A stretch of 64,000 nt of DNA from JAABRU01 sp050180235 (GCA_050180235.1 JBFXEJ010000004.1:73513-137512); one strand, 5' to 3'. Counted from the first letter of the stretch, positions 34,966 to 44,481 are shown. Notes: generated from the sequence alone by a model not told the origin. Translations and numbers: made by a program.

Positions 34966-36915
34966 TTACACCGCTTTTTTTCTCCGCGCGTCCATGCGTT
35001 CCTTAAGTTTTGGGAACTGATTAAGATTGGTATGGGGCAGGAACAGAGAGGCCACATAATGGTTCATATAGGACGGGGTCTCGGATAATTCAAAATTGGT
35101 CATCTTTTTGGTCACTTCCGCCACATCTTTGCGGATGCGGTTGGTCAGACAGCTCATTTTTGCACCCAGCAGGGAGGAGTTGCCGATGAAAATGATTTTG
35201 TCAGTGTCAATTTCCGGCAGCAGGCCGATTATCATGGCTTTTTCCAGATCCACATAACTGCCGAAACCGCCCCCCAGATAGATCTGATCCAGATCGCCTA
35301 TGCTCAGTCCCACTTCCTCCAGCAGGGTCTGGCATCCGCTGTAGATCGCTCCTTTGGCACGGATAAGATTTTCAATGTCAATTTCCGTAATCACCAGATC
35401 CCGGTCAATCTGCGTATCTTCCTGCCAGGCCAGAACATATTCCCAGATCCCCTGTCTTTCCCGGATGCGGGCGGTTTTCAGATTCCGGTTGAATTTCCCG
35501 CTGTTGTCAATGACCCCGTTTTCAAACAGCACAGCCACCATGATAATCAGACCTGAGCCGCAGATGCCCTTGGGCCGCACATTGCCTATGGTGATGTTCA
35601 TGGGTTCAAAACTTACCGGATCAATGGAAAAATCTTCTATGGCCCCTTTGGTGGCCCGCATTCCGAATTCAACACCGCCGCCTTCAAAAGCCGGCCCTGC
35701 GGAACAGGCAGCGCAGGCCATCCAGTCTTTGTTGCCCACCACGATTTCCGCATTGGTTCCGATGTCCATGAACAGGGTCAGTTTGTCAGTGCGGTAAAGC
35801 CCCGATCCCATGACTCCGGCCACAATGTCGCCGCCCACATAACTGGAAATCTGGGGATAGACCAGAGCAGTGACATGATCGGCCATATCCAAACCCAGAG
35901 TCACAGCCCTGATGGGAGGATAGATCGTGGATGCAGGAACATAAGGCGCACGGCGGATATACCGGGGATTGACCTTGAGAAAAAGCTGGGTCATGGTGGT
36001 GTTTCCTGCCAAAGTGATGGTGGAAATATCATCCCTGTCCACACCGGCTTTGCGCACGATTCTGTTTATAATTTTATTGATGGTTTCCACGACCACACGG
36101 TGCATGGTTTCCAGTCCATCCCCTTTTTCCGCAAACATAATCCGGGAAATGACATCCTCCCCGTAACTGATCTGGCCGTTAAAATCCCCGGCTTCGGCCA
36201 GCACCTGTCCGGATATGAGATCGATCAGCTGCCCGTAAACTGTTGTGGTTCCGATATCCACAGCAATCGCGAAATTCCGCTGCGTGGTGTCTCCGGGCTG
36301 CACATTGATAATATGGGTTTTTCTTCCCTCATGCACGGGACGGGCCATGGTGGCTGTCACCTGAAAATTCTGCGCGCGGAGAGTATCAGGAATTTTGCGG
36401 ATTACCGGCAGATCCACCACCAGCCGGTGTTCATCGTAAGTGAGTTTGAGGAAACTTACCAGACGTGTCACATCCGGCAGATGATCCTGCGCGTCCGGTA
36501 CAGGAAGTTCCAGGTATTTCTTTACAATGGGAGGCGTGAAAAAACCCTGTTCCCTGAGTTCATTCAGATTGGGTTCCTGAATCCGTGCTGTCTTCCGGGG
36601 GGTGGGCTGCAGATTCAGCACACTGGCATCCACTGCTGATTCCACAGGAATACGGACGGTGATATCTCCTGTCACAAAGGATCTGCAGGCCAGGCGGTAA
36701 CCCTTTTCCCGATCCTCCTCTTTCAGACGTTCGGAAAATCCGCCTTCCACCTGCCCCTGTTCAATAATCACCCGGCATTTTCCGCATACTCCCTCACCTC
36801 CGCAGGATGCATTGATATGAACCCCGGCTTCCATGGCAGCGCGGATGAGATTTTCCCCATCCCGGACTTCTATGCTTCTGTTATGCGGTAAAAACGTAAT
36901 TTTATGCAAACCCAT
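34966..36915 (-). CDS. ASKHA-domain ferredoxin protein (RACo-like corrinoid activator, DUF4445)
   Basis: A 649-residue protein. A plant-type [2Fe-2S] domain (1-95) has CGGEGVCGKC and a fourth Cys in GYRLACRS. After a linker, the large ASKHA ATPase part begins at AIDVGTTTVYGQLIDL, with LAGNTTMTQLFL, FMDIGTNAEIVVG and IYLGGGFGSYVDLEKAMIIG. This is the architecture of reductive activators of corrinoid proteins (RACo of the CO-dehydrogenase/acetyl-CoA synthase system and relatives for methyltransferases). The corrinoid partner is not in the window, so the target is inferred. Located directly upstream of lipA. Confidence 0.88.
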   Translation of the reverse strand: MGLHKITFLPHNRSIEVRDGENLIRAAMEAGVHINASCGGEGVCGKCRVIIEQGQVEGGFSERLKEEDREKGYRLACRSFVTGDITVRIPVESAVDASVLNLQPTPRKTARIQEPNLNELREQGFFTPPIVKKYLELPVPDAQDHLPDVTRLVSFLKLTYDEHRLVVDLPVIRKIPDTLRAQNFQVTATMARPVHEGRKTHIINVQPGDTTQRNFAIAVDIGTTTVYGQLIDLISGQVLAEAGDFNGQISYGEDVISRIMFAEKGDGLETMHRVVVETINKIINRIVRKAGVDRDDISTITLAGNTTMTQLFLKVNPRYIRRAPYVPASTIYPPIRAVTLGLDMADHVTALVYPQISSYVGGDIVAGVMGSGLYRTDKLTLFMDIGTNAEIVVGNKDWMACAACSAGPAFEGGGVEFGMRATKGAIEDFSIDPVSFEPMNITIGNVRPKGICGSGLIIMVAVLFENGVIDNSGKFNRNLKTARIRERQGIWEYVLAWQEDTQIDRDLVITEIDIENLIRAKGAIYSGCQTLLEEVGLSIGDLDQIYLGGGFGSYVDLEKAMIIGLLPEIDTDKIIFIGNSSLLGAKMSCLTNRIRKDVAEVTKKMTNFELSETPSYMNHYVASLFLPHTNLNQFPKLKERMDARRKKAV

Positions 36916-37224
36916 CAGTGCCTATCTCCTTATTTATATGCAAGTCAGGATTGCCGCGTTCAGTCCGGAATTTCGTCCTGAACACTGTATTCCTGACAGA
37001 ATTTGAGAAAATATTTTCCCCGCGGAAATTTCCGGCAGCATGAAACGCCAATTCATCTGCCGGTTCTGCCGTCCCGGTGCCCTTTGCAGTTAATCCGTGA
37101 AAATCAAATCAGAAAAAGCACTAATTTTTTGTCAACTTTTTTTATGAGTTCAGAATTCCCAAACCCTGAGGGTTTTCAAAACCCTCAGGATTTATGAACT
37201 CACAATTTCAAACCTGAAAGAACA
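36916..37224. other. 309-bp gap with one palindrome
   Basis: Between two minus-strand genes. At 37165-37189 CCTGAGGGTTTT and AAAACCCTCAGG form a perfect 12-bp hairpin, within weaker outer arms (GAGTTC/GAACTC at 37146-37200). It could act as a terminator for the gene on the right only if rho-independent rules are relaxed, since no clear T run follows. No coding potential is seen. Confidence 0.5.
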
Positions 37225-39099
37225 CTAAGCCAGTTCATCAAACCGACATTTGAGCAGTACCATATCATCCTCAAACGCACTTTTCACCTTGTATGGCAGC
37301 GTCTTGAACAGATTGATCATCCCCTTGTTTCCCGGAGATGTGTAGGCAAAAAAGCCTGCTATTCCGTTTTCCCGCGCTGCCTCGGCCAGTTTCCGGATGA
37401 TGATTTTGCCCAGTCCCCTGCCCTGGTATTTTCTGTCTGTGGTAAAGGCTACTTCAGCCATATTGCTGGCCGGATTGAGCAGATATTCGCCCATTGCAAT
37501 CACCTGACCAAAACCGAACTCACCCACAACAGCTATTATGGTCATATCCTTCACATAGTCAACCTGAAGCATTTCTTCGAGATCGTCGCGTATAAAGGTA
37601 TGTTTTTCATGAAAAAAGCGGGAGACCACATCGTCTTTGTCCAGATTGTAGAAATGCTCCTGAATCCGCCGCTCATCCACGGGTTTGGAAGGCCGTATGG
37701 TCACTTCCTCTCCGTTAATCGTCAAAACCTCCTCCAGTTTCAGCGGATACACTCCGTGAAGGGAGTCTTTGAGTTTGCGATCCGCTCCCAGCAGTCCCAT
37801 CTCCTTTGCCTGATGAAAAAGCTCTTCCCGGGAATCCGGATGGGCAATGCTGATCATGGCCTGTGCGCGTTCCTGCAGACTTTTGCCGAAAAGATTGACT
37901 ATGCCGTATTCTGTAACAACATACTGCACATCCCCTCTGGGAACCACAACTATTGTGTCATCCAGTTTGGGAACAATCCTGCTTTTTTTATCGGACAGGG
38001 TGGTGGACGTCATCATGATAAAAGATTTGCCGCCCTGTGCCATGGTGGCACCCCGGATAAAGTCATTGATGCCGGTGACACCGGTAAAATAGGTCTGCTG
38101 CAGGGCGTCCGCGGCCACCTGTCCGGTCAGATCCATGGCCATACCCACATTCATGGCAACCATGCGGCTGTTTTGGGCGATCACCCTGGGATCATTGACA
38201 TAATCTGAAGGTCTGAAATCCACGGACGGATTGTCATGGAGAAAATCATACAGCATCTGGGTTCCAATGGCAGCACTGGCCACCAGTTTCCCGTCATTGT
38301 ATCCTTTTTTCCGGTTGGTGATCACTCCCTTGGACACCAGATGCATCATTTCGTCGGTGAGATACTGGGAATGAACACCAAGATCATTTTTGTCCGAAAG
38401 GGCCAGAAGTGTGGCCTGGGAAGTTACGCCCAGCCCGATCTGTATGGTGGATCCGTCCTCAATGAGCCTTGCGATAAGCCGTCCTATGGTGTTGGCAGCC
38501 TCTATTTCCGGAAGTTCTGAAATGGTCAGCAGATCCTCCTCATGCTCCACAATCACATCCACATCATTAACATGGATGAAACTTTGGCCCAGAACGCGGG
38601 GCATTTTCGGGTTTTCCTGCGCAATGACCAAATCCGCGGACAAAGCCGCAGCCAGGGTGACATCCACAGAAACACCCAGACTCATCCATCCGAAATCATC
38701 CGGAGGTGTCACCTGGATCAGAGCCACGTGGATGGGCAGTTGTCTGCTTTTAAAGAGTCTGGGTATGGCCGAAAGATTTACGGGTGTGATAAAACGCTGG
38801 TTTTCAGCCAGCCCTTTGGCCTTGGCAGATCCCAGATAAAAAGAACGGATATTGAGATTCTGCCCTTTGGTTTTATTCGCTATGAAAGTCAGAGGTGTGT
38901 GTTCCAGCGACATGAGACGGACAATCTCCAAATCCGTAAAAATTTTGGATTTTTCAGAAAGCTCCCGAACCAGATGCTGGGGTTCCCCGCAGGAGGAGCC
39001 GATAAACACGCGCTGACCCGGCCGGATCATATTTATCGCATCCCTTGCCTCTTTTTTTTTGGCAACGTAATCGTCTGCCCAGTAACCTGCTGTCACCAT
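37225..39099 (-). CDS. acetyl-CoA hydrolase/transferase fused to GNAT acetyltransferase
   Basis: A 624-residue fusion. Residues 1 to about 460 are an acetyl-CoA hydrolase/CoA-transferase (4-hydroxybutyrate CoA-transferase type), with GQRVFIGSSCGEPQHLV, VALIQVTPPDDFGWMSLGVSV and the late signature YVVTEYGIVNLFGKSLQERA with IAHPDSREELF. The last 150 residues are a GNAT N-acyltransferase, with MAEVAFTTDRKYQGRGLGK (acetyl-CoA pyrophosphate loop). The start follows a very strong AGGGGGG. Fusions like this occur in sulfate reducers; the link between the two activities is unknown. The GNAT part could regulate or acetylate a partner. Confidence 0.9.
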   Translation of the reverse strand: MVTAGYWADDYVAKKKEARDAINMIRPGQRVFIGSSCGEPQHLVRELSEKSKIFTDLEIVRLMSLEHTPLTFIANKTKGQNLNIRSFYLGSAKAKGLAENQRFITPVNLSAIPRLFKSRQLPIHVALIQVTPPDDFGWMSLGVSVDVTLAAALSADLVIAQENPKMPRVLGQSFIHVNDVDVIVEHEEDLLTISELPEIEAANTIGRLIARLIEDGSTIQIGLGVTSQATLLALSDKNDLGVHSQYLTDEMMHLVSKGVITNRKKGYNDGKLVASAAIGTQMLYDFLHDNPSVDFRPSDYVNDPRVIAQNSRMVAMNVGMAMDLTGQVAADALQQTYFTGVTGINDFIRGATMAQGGKSFIMMTSTTLSDKKSRIVPKLDDTIVVVPRGDVQYVVTEYGIVNLFGKSLQERAQAMISIAHPDSREELFHQAKEMGLLGADRKLKDSLHGVYPLKLEEVLTINGEEVTIRPSKPVDERRIQEHFYNLDKDDVVSRFFHEKHTFIRDDLEEMLQVDYVKDMTIIAVVGEFGFGQVIAMGEYLLNPASNMAEVAFTTDRKYQGRGLGKIIIRKLAEAARENGIAGFFAYTSPGNKGMINLFKTLPYKVKSAFEDDMVLLKCRFDELA

Positions 39100-39224
39100 A
39101 GTTTCCCCCCTCTCCCTGAATAAACGGTTATACAGAAAAATATCTCTTATTATCCCATCCTGTTTTTTTTCGCAAGAGAAAATGGAAAAACCGGTGTCCG
39201 CTTCCGGATATTCTGCCATCTCTC

Positions 39225-39875
39225 CTATTTTTTCATCCAGTCCGGCATTCCGCCATTCTGTGGAGATTTCGGTGCAGCAGGCGGAGATTCAGCCGGGGGA
39301 ACCGGTGCAGCGGAAGGCGGCGCGGGGCTGATGTGCCTCTGCTGATCAGTCATTTTAAAGGGCACATAACCGCTCAACTGGGGTTCAACAGTCGCATATT
39401 TCTGATAACCCATAAAACCGGCCACATCCACAATGGTCTGGCGTTCTTCCGGGTCTGAATGGCCGTCTGCAGCGCTGATGTCATACATGAAACGGATCAG
39501 CATTGCCATGTCCGCCTCTTTCTGCACCCGTGCAATTGATGCCACACAAAAACCGTAACCGGCCAGAAAATGTCCGTTTTCAAAAATTGACATATATCTG
39601 ACCAGGGTTCCGGTGACCTCTTCCTGGGAAAAATATTTGGTGATACCCTTTTCTGCAAGACTGATCAGCAGTTTATGCTCCTCACTGGCGCGATCCTGCG
39701 CACTTTTGTTTTGCTCACCGGTGTGCATAATCAGCACGCAGCCCGCAATAATGCCCTCAAAAAGATCCTGATTCAGTCTTTTGTCTATCTTCTGTCTGGT
39801 TTCAGTGACTTTGCGTTTTGCTGTTTCCGTGGCAGTTGACAGCCCTTCTTTGAGCCTTGTCATCAAATCTCTCAT
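39225..39875 (-). CDS. TerB-like domain protein with proline-rich tail
   Basis: A 216-residue soluble protein. Residues 35-160 are helical, and LIRFMYDISAADGHSDPEERQTI resembles the acidic helix pair of TerB-like domains. The last 45 residues are Pro/Ala-rich (PAPPSAAPVPPAES) and end with GGMPDWMKK. The function is unknown. It is the last gene of a minus-strand group with the Hsp70 and DUF2760 genes, separated from them by 137 bp, so a shared role in stress or envelope homeostasis is only a suggestion. Confidence 0.7.
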   Translation of the reverse strand: MRDLMTRLKEGLSTATETAKRKVTETRQKIDKRLNQDLFEGIIAGCVLIMHTGEQNKSAQDRASEEHKLLISLAEKGITKYFSQEEVTGTLVRYMSIFENGHFLAGYGFCVASIARVQKEADMAMLIRFMYDISAADGHSDPEERQTIVDVAGFMGYQKYATVEPQLSGYVPFKMTDQQRHISPAPPSAAPVPPAESPPAAPKSPQNGGMPDWMKK

Positions 39876-40012
39876 ATTTTCACCTCTTTTATGCCGGTTG
39901 TATCTTTAAAATTCAGATTTTCAGTTTCAGTTCATAATTCCCCACTCATAACTTCTCTTTTGCAGTGGACATTGCGGAATGGGTGGACTGAGAGGAGTGC
40001 ATAAATCCCCAC

Positions 40013-41818
40013 TCAGTTCACCTGCTCCCTGACATTGAATTCCAGTTTCCATCGCTGACCGCTTTCGTTTTTGGACACGCACCAGATTTCCAGTACACCG
40101 ACTTCCGTGACTTTCACCTCTATAATCACGGGTATTGTGCTTCCCATCTGGCCGTCCAGGGTGGTTTCAATGGTGGTGATTTCTTCGATTTCCTCTTCCC
40201 ATTCTTCCACAATGGTTCCGATGCTGTCCTCCAGCCGGATCGATGAGCCCAGAAAATCAAATTTCACCGGCTCGCCCACAACCAGCACAAATTCCCGGTT
40301 CGGCACGGAAGTCTGGCTTCCCTCTTCCATGCCAAAGGGAGCAACGCACAGGGCTTTGATGGGAACAGGCATACCCGGAACCGCAGGCAGGGAGGCGGCC
40401 ACACCGATATAATAGGTTTTGCTGAGACCGCCCCTTATGCGGATGCCGGTTCCGCGGCGGGCCAGACCGTAGTAAGCCGCTCCTCTGGCCACGGTAAGAT
40501 CAAAATCAGTGCTTTCAATCTCCCGCACAGCCGGAGCATCCGGGCTGTTCCAGGATGAGATCAGAGCCCTGACCCTTTTGCGCACAGATTCAGCCTTCAT
40601 CACACCGCCGTTGAAAAGAATGGCTGTGGGCAGAACCGCTGTTTCCCCTTCACCTTTCCGGCGGCTGAGAAAATGGGCCAGATGCCGGGTGATGGCCGGA
40701 TCTGATTCATAGGCCAGGCCAATTTCCTGAATACCGGTACGCTGCACAGTCGCGGGCATGGCAGAGATTTCGCATTTTGGAAAAAAACCTTCCACAATAA
40801 TATCTTCAACCGTGCTGCGGGCGAGTTTTGTTTTTTTGGTCCCTCCGATCAGGCTTTTGCCCCTGCCCAGTATGGTAATGGGATACTCATCAGACTCAGG
40901 ATTGGAAAGCAGGGTTTCCTTTGCCTTCCGGCATGCGTGCCAAAGGCTGCGCATCTGCCATGCGTCCGGTTTTTTCTTTCCCGATGCAATCTGCTGTGAG
41001 ACTTTGAATGCCAGAGCCAGATCCATATTATCCCCGCCCACAAGCAGATGATCACCGACTGCAATCCGCTCCAGTTTAAGATCGCCCGCTTCCTCATCCA
41101 CGCTGATAAGGCTGAAGTCAGATGTGCCCCCGCCCACATCGCACACAAGCACCAGATCGCCTTTGCCGATTTTGTCGCGCCATTTGTCATCCGAAGATTC
41201 AATCCACGCATAAAACGCGGCCTGGGGTTCCTCCAGCAGAGTGATATGGCCCAGACCTGCTTTTTCAGAGGCTTTCACGGTCAGATCTCTTGCCACTGCG
41301 TCAAATGACGCGGGAACAGTGAGCAGCACATCCTGATTTTCCATTTTCAGGGATTCATCTTCTGAGGCCATGACATAATTCCACGCATCCCGGATATGTT
41401 CCAGAATCAGGGCAGCAGCCTCGACCGGTGATTTTTTTTCCACATCATCCGGCCCTTCCCAGGGAAGAATGGGCTTGTTCCTGTCTGTAAGAGTATGGCA
41501 GAGCCAGGATTTGGAAGAGGAAATCAGGCGGTGGGGGATCTCCGCGCCCCGGTCTCTGGCAAATTCGCCCACAGCCACTGTATTTCCCTGTTTCCAGGGC
41601 AGATTGAGAGCGTCTTCGGGAACATCATGCTTTCCGGGCAGGAGGATAAAGGAAGGAAGAACCTTTCTTTTTTCCACGGTTCCCGCATCTGTCAACTGCG
41701 GAATTTCCAGCACGCGGATTTCCGGCTTCTTGCCTTTTTCCACTTTGGCTTCTGTATAGGCCACCACGCTGTTGGTTGTTCCCAGATCAATTCCAATGAT
41801 ATAAACGGGATCGGACAA
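40013..41818 (-). CDS. divergent Hsp70-family protein
   Basis: A 601-residue actin-fold ATPase related to DnaK. Phosphate loop 1 is IGIDLGTTNSVVAY, phosphate loop 2 LVCDVGGGTSDFSL, and the adenosine part includes LLEEPQAAFYAW and AILFNGGVMKAESV. The C-terminal third is a short beta domain without DnaK's helical lid, ending at WKLEFNVREQVN. It is not the housekeeping DnaK. Hsp70 proteins of this type are repeatedly found next to DUF2760 genes, as here (144 bp upstream). The client is unknown. The RBS region contains AGGAGAT just before the start. Confidence 0.88.
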   Translation of the reverse strand: MSDPVYIIGIDLGTTNSVVAYTEAKVEKGKKPEIRVLEIPQLTDAGTVEKRKVLPSFILLPGKHDVPEDALNLPWKQGNTVAVGEFARDRGAEIPHRLISSSKSWLCHTLTDRNKPILPWEGPDDVEKKSPVEAAALILEHIRDAWNYVMASEDESLKMENQDVLLTVPASFDAVARDLTVKASEKAGLGHITLLEEPQAAFYAWIESSDDKWRDKIGKGDLVLVCDVGGGTSDFSLISVDEEAGDLKLERIAVGDHLLVGGDNMDLALAFKVSQQIASGKKKPDAWQMRSLWHACRKAKETLLSNPESDEYPITILGRGKSLIGGTKKTKLARSTVEDIIVEGFFPKCEISAMPATVQRTGIQEIGLAYESDPAITRHLAHFLSRRKGEGETAVLPTAILFNGGVMKAESVRKRVRALISSWNSPDAPAVREIESTDFDLTVARGAAYYGLARRGTGIRIRGGLSKTYYIGVAASLPAVPGMPVPIKALCVAPFGMEEGSQTSVPNREFVLVVGEPVKFDFLGSSIRLEDSIGTIVEEWEEEIEEITTIETTLDGQMGSTIPVIIEVKVTEVGVLEIWCVSKNESGQRWKLEFNVREQVN

Positions 41819-41962
41819 AACATATCTCCTTTATTTTTCCTGAATTTCATTGTGTCAGCGGATTCCGGGTACAGGATACGGGGTACAGGGTTCCGGATAT
41901 TCTGTTCTGATTTTCGGTACCCTCTCCCTAATCTCCAATCCCTGTTTCCCAATCTCCCGCCC

Positions 41963-42700
41963 CTACTCTATCTCCACTTCCGCGGGTGCAATGATTTTTG
42001 TGTCTTTTGTGCCGGAAAGCACAGGCATTTCCAGTTTTTTAACCTTCCAGCCCCGATGCCGGACAATACCTTTGAAAGGCGGTTCACCCACCACGTTGCC
42101 GGTCAGTTTGACAGCATTGGGATCAAAACCCGGCTCAACTGTCATCAACCCGTCTTCTTCTGTTTCCACAACAGCGTCTGCTGTCAGATATTTTTCCAAA
42201 GCCTTTTTGGATTTTTCATGAATATCCCGCACTGCTGCCCCTATGTCAGAGTCATCATATTCTTCCAGGTTTTCCGAAAGGAAATCCAGCAGCCGGCCTT
42301 CCCGCTGGAGTACGGAAATCAGATGCAGGAACAGACGCTGATCGCTTCTTTCCCTTTCCTTATGCTCGGCTTCAGGGCTTTTTTTCGGTTTTTCCTCTGC
42401 TTTGGGAACAGAAACATGTTTTTTCACAAGTTTTGTGAGGGAAACACGGCAGCAGAGCCACATGAGCAGTGCTGTGAACAGAAATATGCCTGCTGTTACC
42501 GGAATATAAAACTGTGTTATGATTTCAAGGGGTGCCCTGAGCTCATTGAGAGTGATGTCCATTCCCAGCACTTCCGGCAGTTTCAGGGCCAGATAATCCA
42601 GGGCAATATACAATGCTCCGTCAAGAAGCAGGCATAACAGGGCCATGAAAAAGAAAATCCAGAAAAAACAGCGGGCCGAATAAGATTTGACAATATCCAT
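41963..42700 (-). CDS. DUF2760 membrane protein, Hsp70 partner
   Basis: A 245-residue protein. It has two membrane helices (about 8-32 and 62-86), a charged Lys/Glu-rich linker (LVKKHVSVPKAEEKPKKSPE), and then the soluble DUF2760 domain: FLHLISVLQREGRLLDFLSE, AAVRDIHEKSKKALEKY and PFKGIVRHRGWKVKKLEMP are its conserved blocks. It is first in the group with the Hsp70 gene. Probably anchors or feeds the chaperone at the inner membrane (inference). Confidence 0.88.
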   Translation of the reverse strand: MDIVKSYSARCFFWIFFFMALLCLLLDGALYIALDYLALKLPEVLGMDITLNELRAPLEIITQFYIPVTAGIFLFTALLMWLCCRVSLTKLVKKHVSVPKAEEKPKKSPEAEHKERERSDQRLFLHLISVLQREGRLLDFLSENLEEYDDSDIGAAVRDIHEKSKKALEKYLTADAVVETEEDGLMTVEPGFDPNAVKLTGNVVGEPPFKGIVRHRGWKVKKLEMPVLSGTKDTKIIAPAEVEIE

Positions 42701-42913
42701 AACTTCATCTCTCCTTTGGGAATTACGATTTTGTTCAAAAAGCAGATTATAAAGCAGAAAAAAATAAAAATCAATTGAAACAGGTTTTTTCAGCCCGGAA
42801 AAAGAGAAGGGATGACGGAAAGATTTCAGGTGTATTGATTTATCTGTGAAAATCGGTTACTGTCCGTCAGGTAAAGAAAAATATGCTGAATTATGTTTCA
42901 GAAGGAGAGGATT

Positions 42914-43522
42914 TTGAAAAATAAGACAGAGGAATATCTCAGTTTTACCATCAGCAAAGAGGATATATCCGTTTTTTTTCCGCTTTTCCAGCAGGGTGTT
43001 ATGCTGAAAATACGTACCGGATGCTGCATCCGCTCCCTGCTTTGCGGACAGTTGGGCATGAATCCCGAATATGTCACAGGCCGTATCCAGACCGTTTTTC
43101 TCAACGGCAAACCTGTGGATGATCCTGATCAGGCCATGATTGGCAACGGAGACACACTTGCCCTGTCCGCAGCCATGCCGGGGCTGGTGGGTGCAACTTT
43201 TCGCACACGCGGAAAACTGGCCGTGTTCCGAAGTTCCATAACCCATCAAATTCATGAAAAGGAAATGCCGGATAAGGAAGGCATGATTACGGTTAAATTT
43301 TTCAACCTGCTGGTGAGGGAAATGGGTCCGGAGTTTCTGGAAAAAGGCATATGGCTCAGAAGGGAAGCCGCAGAGGACTTTTTCAGGGAAAACGCTCAGA
43401 AATTTGGGCATTGCCTGACAAATATCCGGAAAAACGGAAAGGAAACCGGGCCTGGGGAGCTGGCCGTCATCACATGGACGGATGACCCGGTTTTCATCCG
43501 GGGAAAGATTTTTCATTTTTAA
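42914..43522 (+). CDS. unknown protein with a beta-grasp-like segment
   Basis: About 202 residues, no signal peptide or membrane helix. The segment VFLNGKPVDDPDQAMIGNGDTLALSAAMPG resembles a ThiS/MoaD-like beta-grasp strand-loop (NG, then GDTLAL), but there is no C-terminal Gly-Gly. I do not recognise the family. A TTG start at 42914 is favoured because AGGAGAGG lies just upstream; an ATG at 42893 with no ribosome site would add 7 residues. It ends 19 bp before the seleno-DsbA-like gene, so the two are likely cotranscribed. Confidence 0.72.
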   Translation: MKNKTEEYLSFTISKEDISVFFPLFQQGVMLKIRTGCCIRSLLCGQLGMNPEYVTGRIQTVFLNGKPVDDPDQAMIGNGDTLALSAAMPGLVGATFRTRGKLAVFRSSITHQIHEKEMPDKEGMITVKFFNLLVREMGPEFLEKGIWLRREAAEDFFRENAQKFGHCLTNIRKNGKETGPGELAVITWTDDPVFIRGKIFHF

Positions 43523-43541
43523 TCCGCATACGGAGGTTATT

Positions 43542-44174
43542 ATGCAGCCGCTCTTAGTTCTTCAAATTTTTTCCGACTATATCTGACCCTGGTGCTATTT
43601 CATAACCGGGCGTTGTGAAAGACTGCAAAGGGAATATTATGTTGAAATCCGGTGGCGGGCCTTTCCCCTTCACCCGGAAACACCGGAGGAGGGGAAAACT
43701 TTGGAAGAACTCTTTGCCGGACATTTTATGGATATTTCCAAAATGCTGGCCCGTCTGAAACAGGTGGCCGCAGATGAGGGACTGCCCTTTGGATATCGGC
43801 ATTATACATACAACAGCCGCAAAGCCCAGGAACTAGGCAAATGGGCAGAAACACGGGGAAAGGGGGATATGTTTCACCTAACGGCCTTTCATGCGTATTT
43901 TGCAGAGGGAAAAAATATCGCGGAAACTCCTGTACTGCTGGATATGGCCGAATCCGCAGGACTGAACAGGAATGAGGCGGCAAAGGTTCTGGAAAACCGG
44001 ACATTCAAAGATGCTGTGGATGCGGACTGGGCATTGTCCCGTAAAATGAATATCAAAGCCATTCCATGTTTTGCCGCGGGGAACCAGATTCTTTCCGGCG
44101 CGCAGCCTTATGAAATGCTGGAAAAAATGCTGAAATCACAGGGCGTCAGGAAAAGGGGAACCGCTCCGGTCTGA
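43542..44174 (+). CDS. DsbA/FrnE-like oxidoreductase, probable selenoprotein (UPWC active site)
   Basis: Read through one in-frame TGA (43584-43586), the frame gives a 210-residue protein: MQPLLVLQIFSDYI-U-PWCYF, then VEIRWRAFPLHPE, a helical insert (EELFAGHFMDISKML) and the cis-proline segment NIKAIPCFAAGNQ. This is the full DsbA/FrnE layout, and the TGA stands exactly where the first Cys of the CPWC motif belongs. GGAGG lies 5 nt before the ATG. A hairpin suitable as SECIS follows the TGA. A conventional annotation would start at the TTG-initiated frame near 43701 and lose the active site. Pseudogene or base error are the alternatives; the codon's position argues against both. Confidence 0.85.
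43599..43619 (+). promoter_or_regulatory. candidate bacterial SECIS hairpin
   Basis: TTCATAAC and GTTGTGAA form an 8-bp stem (one T-G pair) with a 5-nt loop CGGGC. The loop starts 20 nt after the TGA, within the 16-37 nt window known for bacterial SECIS, and has G at the second loop position. Confidence 0.65.
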
Positions 44175-44367
44175 ATTTTCCACAGTGAAAATTTATAAAC
44201 CGCGTTACGCAGTCCTTCCAAAAATCAGCAGGTTACTGTATCCGCCGTCATGCCTGCCTAAACCGGAATCCAGTGATTTCAAGGGGTTTTGGCTGCCAGC
44301 TTCCACCTTTATGACGGGAGAGCGTAACATGGGTTATATTTTTTGTTTCAGGCAGCATCAAATATCC

Positions 44368-44397
44368 TTGACAATATTTCCGGATAAATGCTATTTA
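44368..44397 (+). promoter_or_regulatory. candidate sigma70 promoter of the rpsF operon
   Basis: TTGACA at 44368-44373, an 18-bp spacer and TATTTA at 44392-44397, 85 bp before rpsF. The rest of the 44175-44481 gap shows only weak ATACCGGC-type repeat remnants. Confidence 0.55.
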
Positions 44398-44481
44398 AAT
44401 CAATTTTTGGTCATACAGATGACATCTGTATAAAATCCTTGCTCCGGATTGGCCGGGGCTTCATATCCGTAAGGAGGTATT

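Noticed and set aside
37165..37189. Palindrome as a rho-independent terminator
   Set aside because: The stem is perfect but no T run follows on either strand at the right distance.
43701..44174. Short DsbA-like gene starting after the TGA
   Set aside because: It lacks the active site and has no separate good start; the complete frame through TGA explains the conserved N-terminal part.
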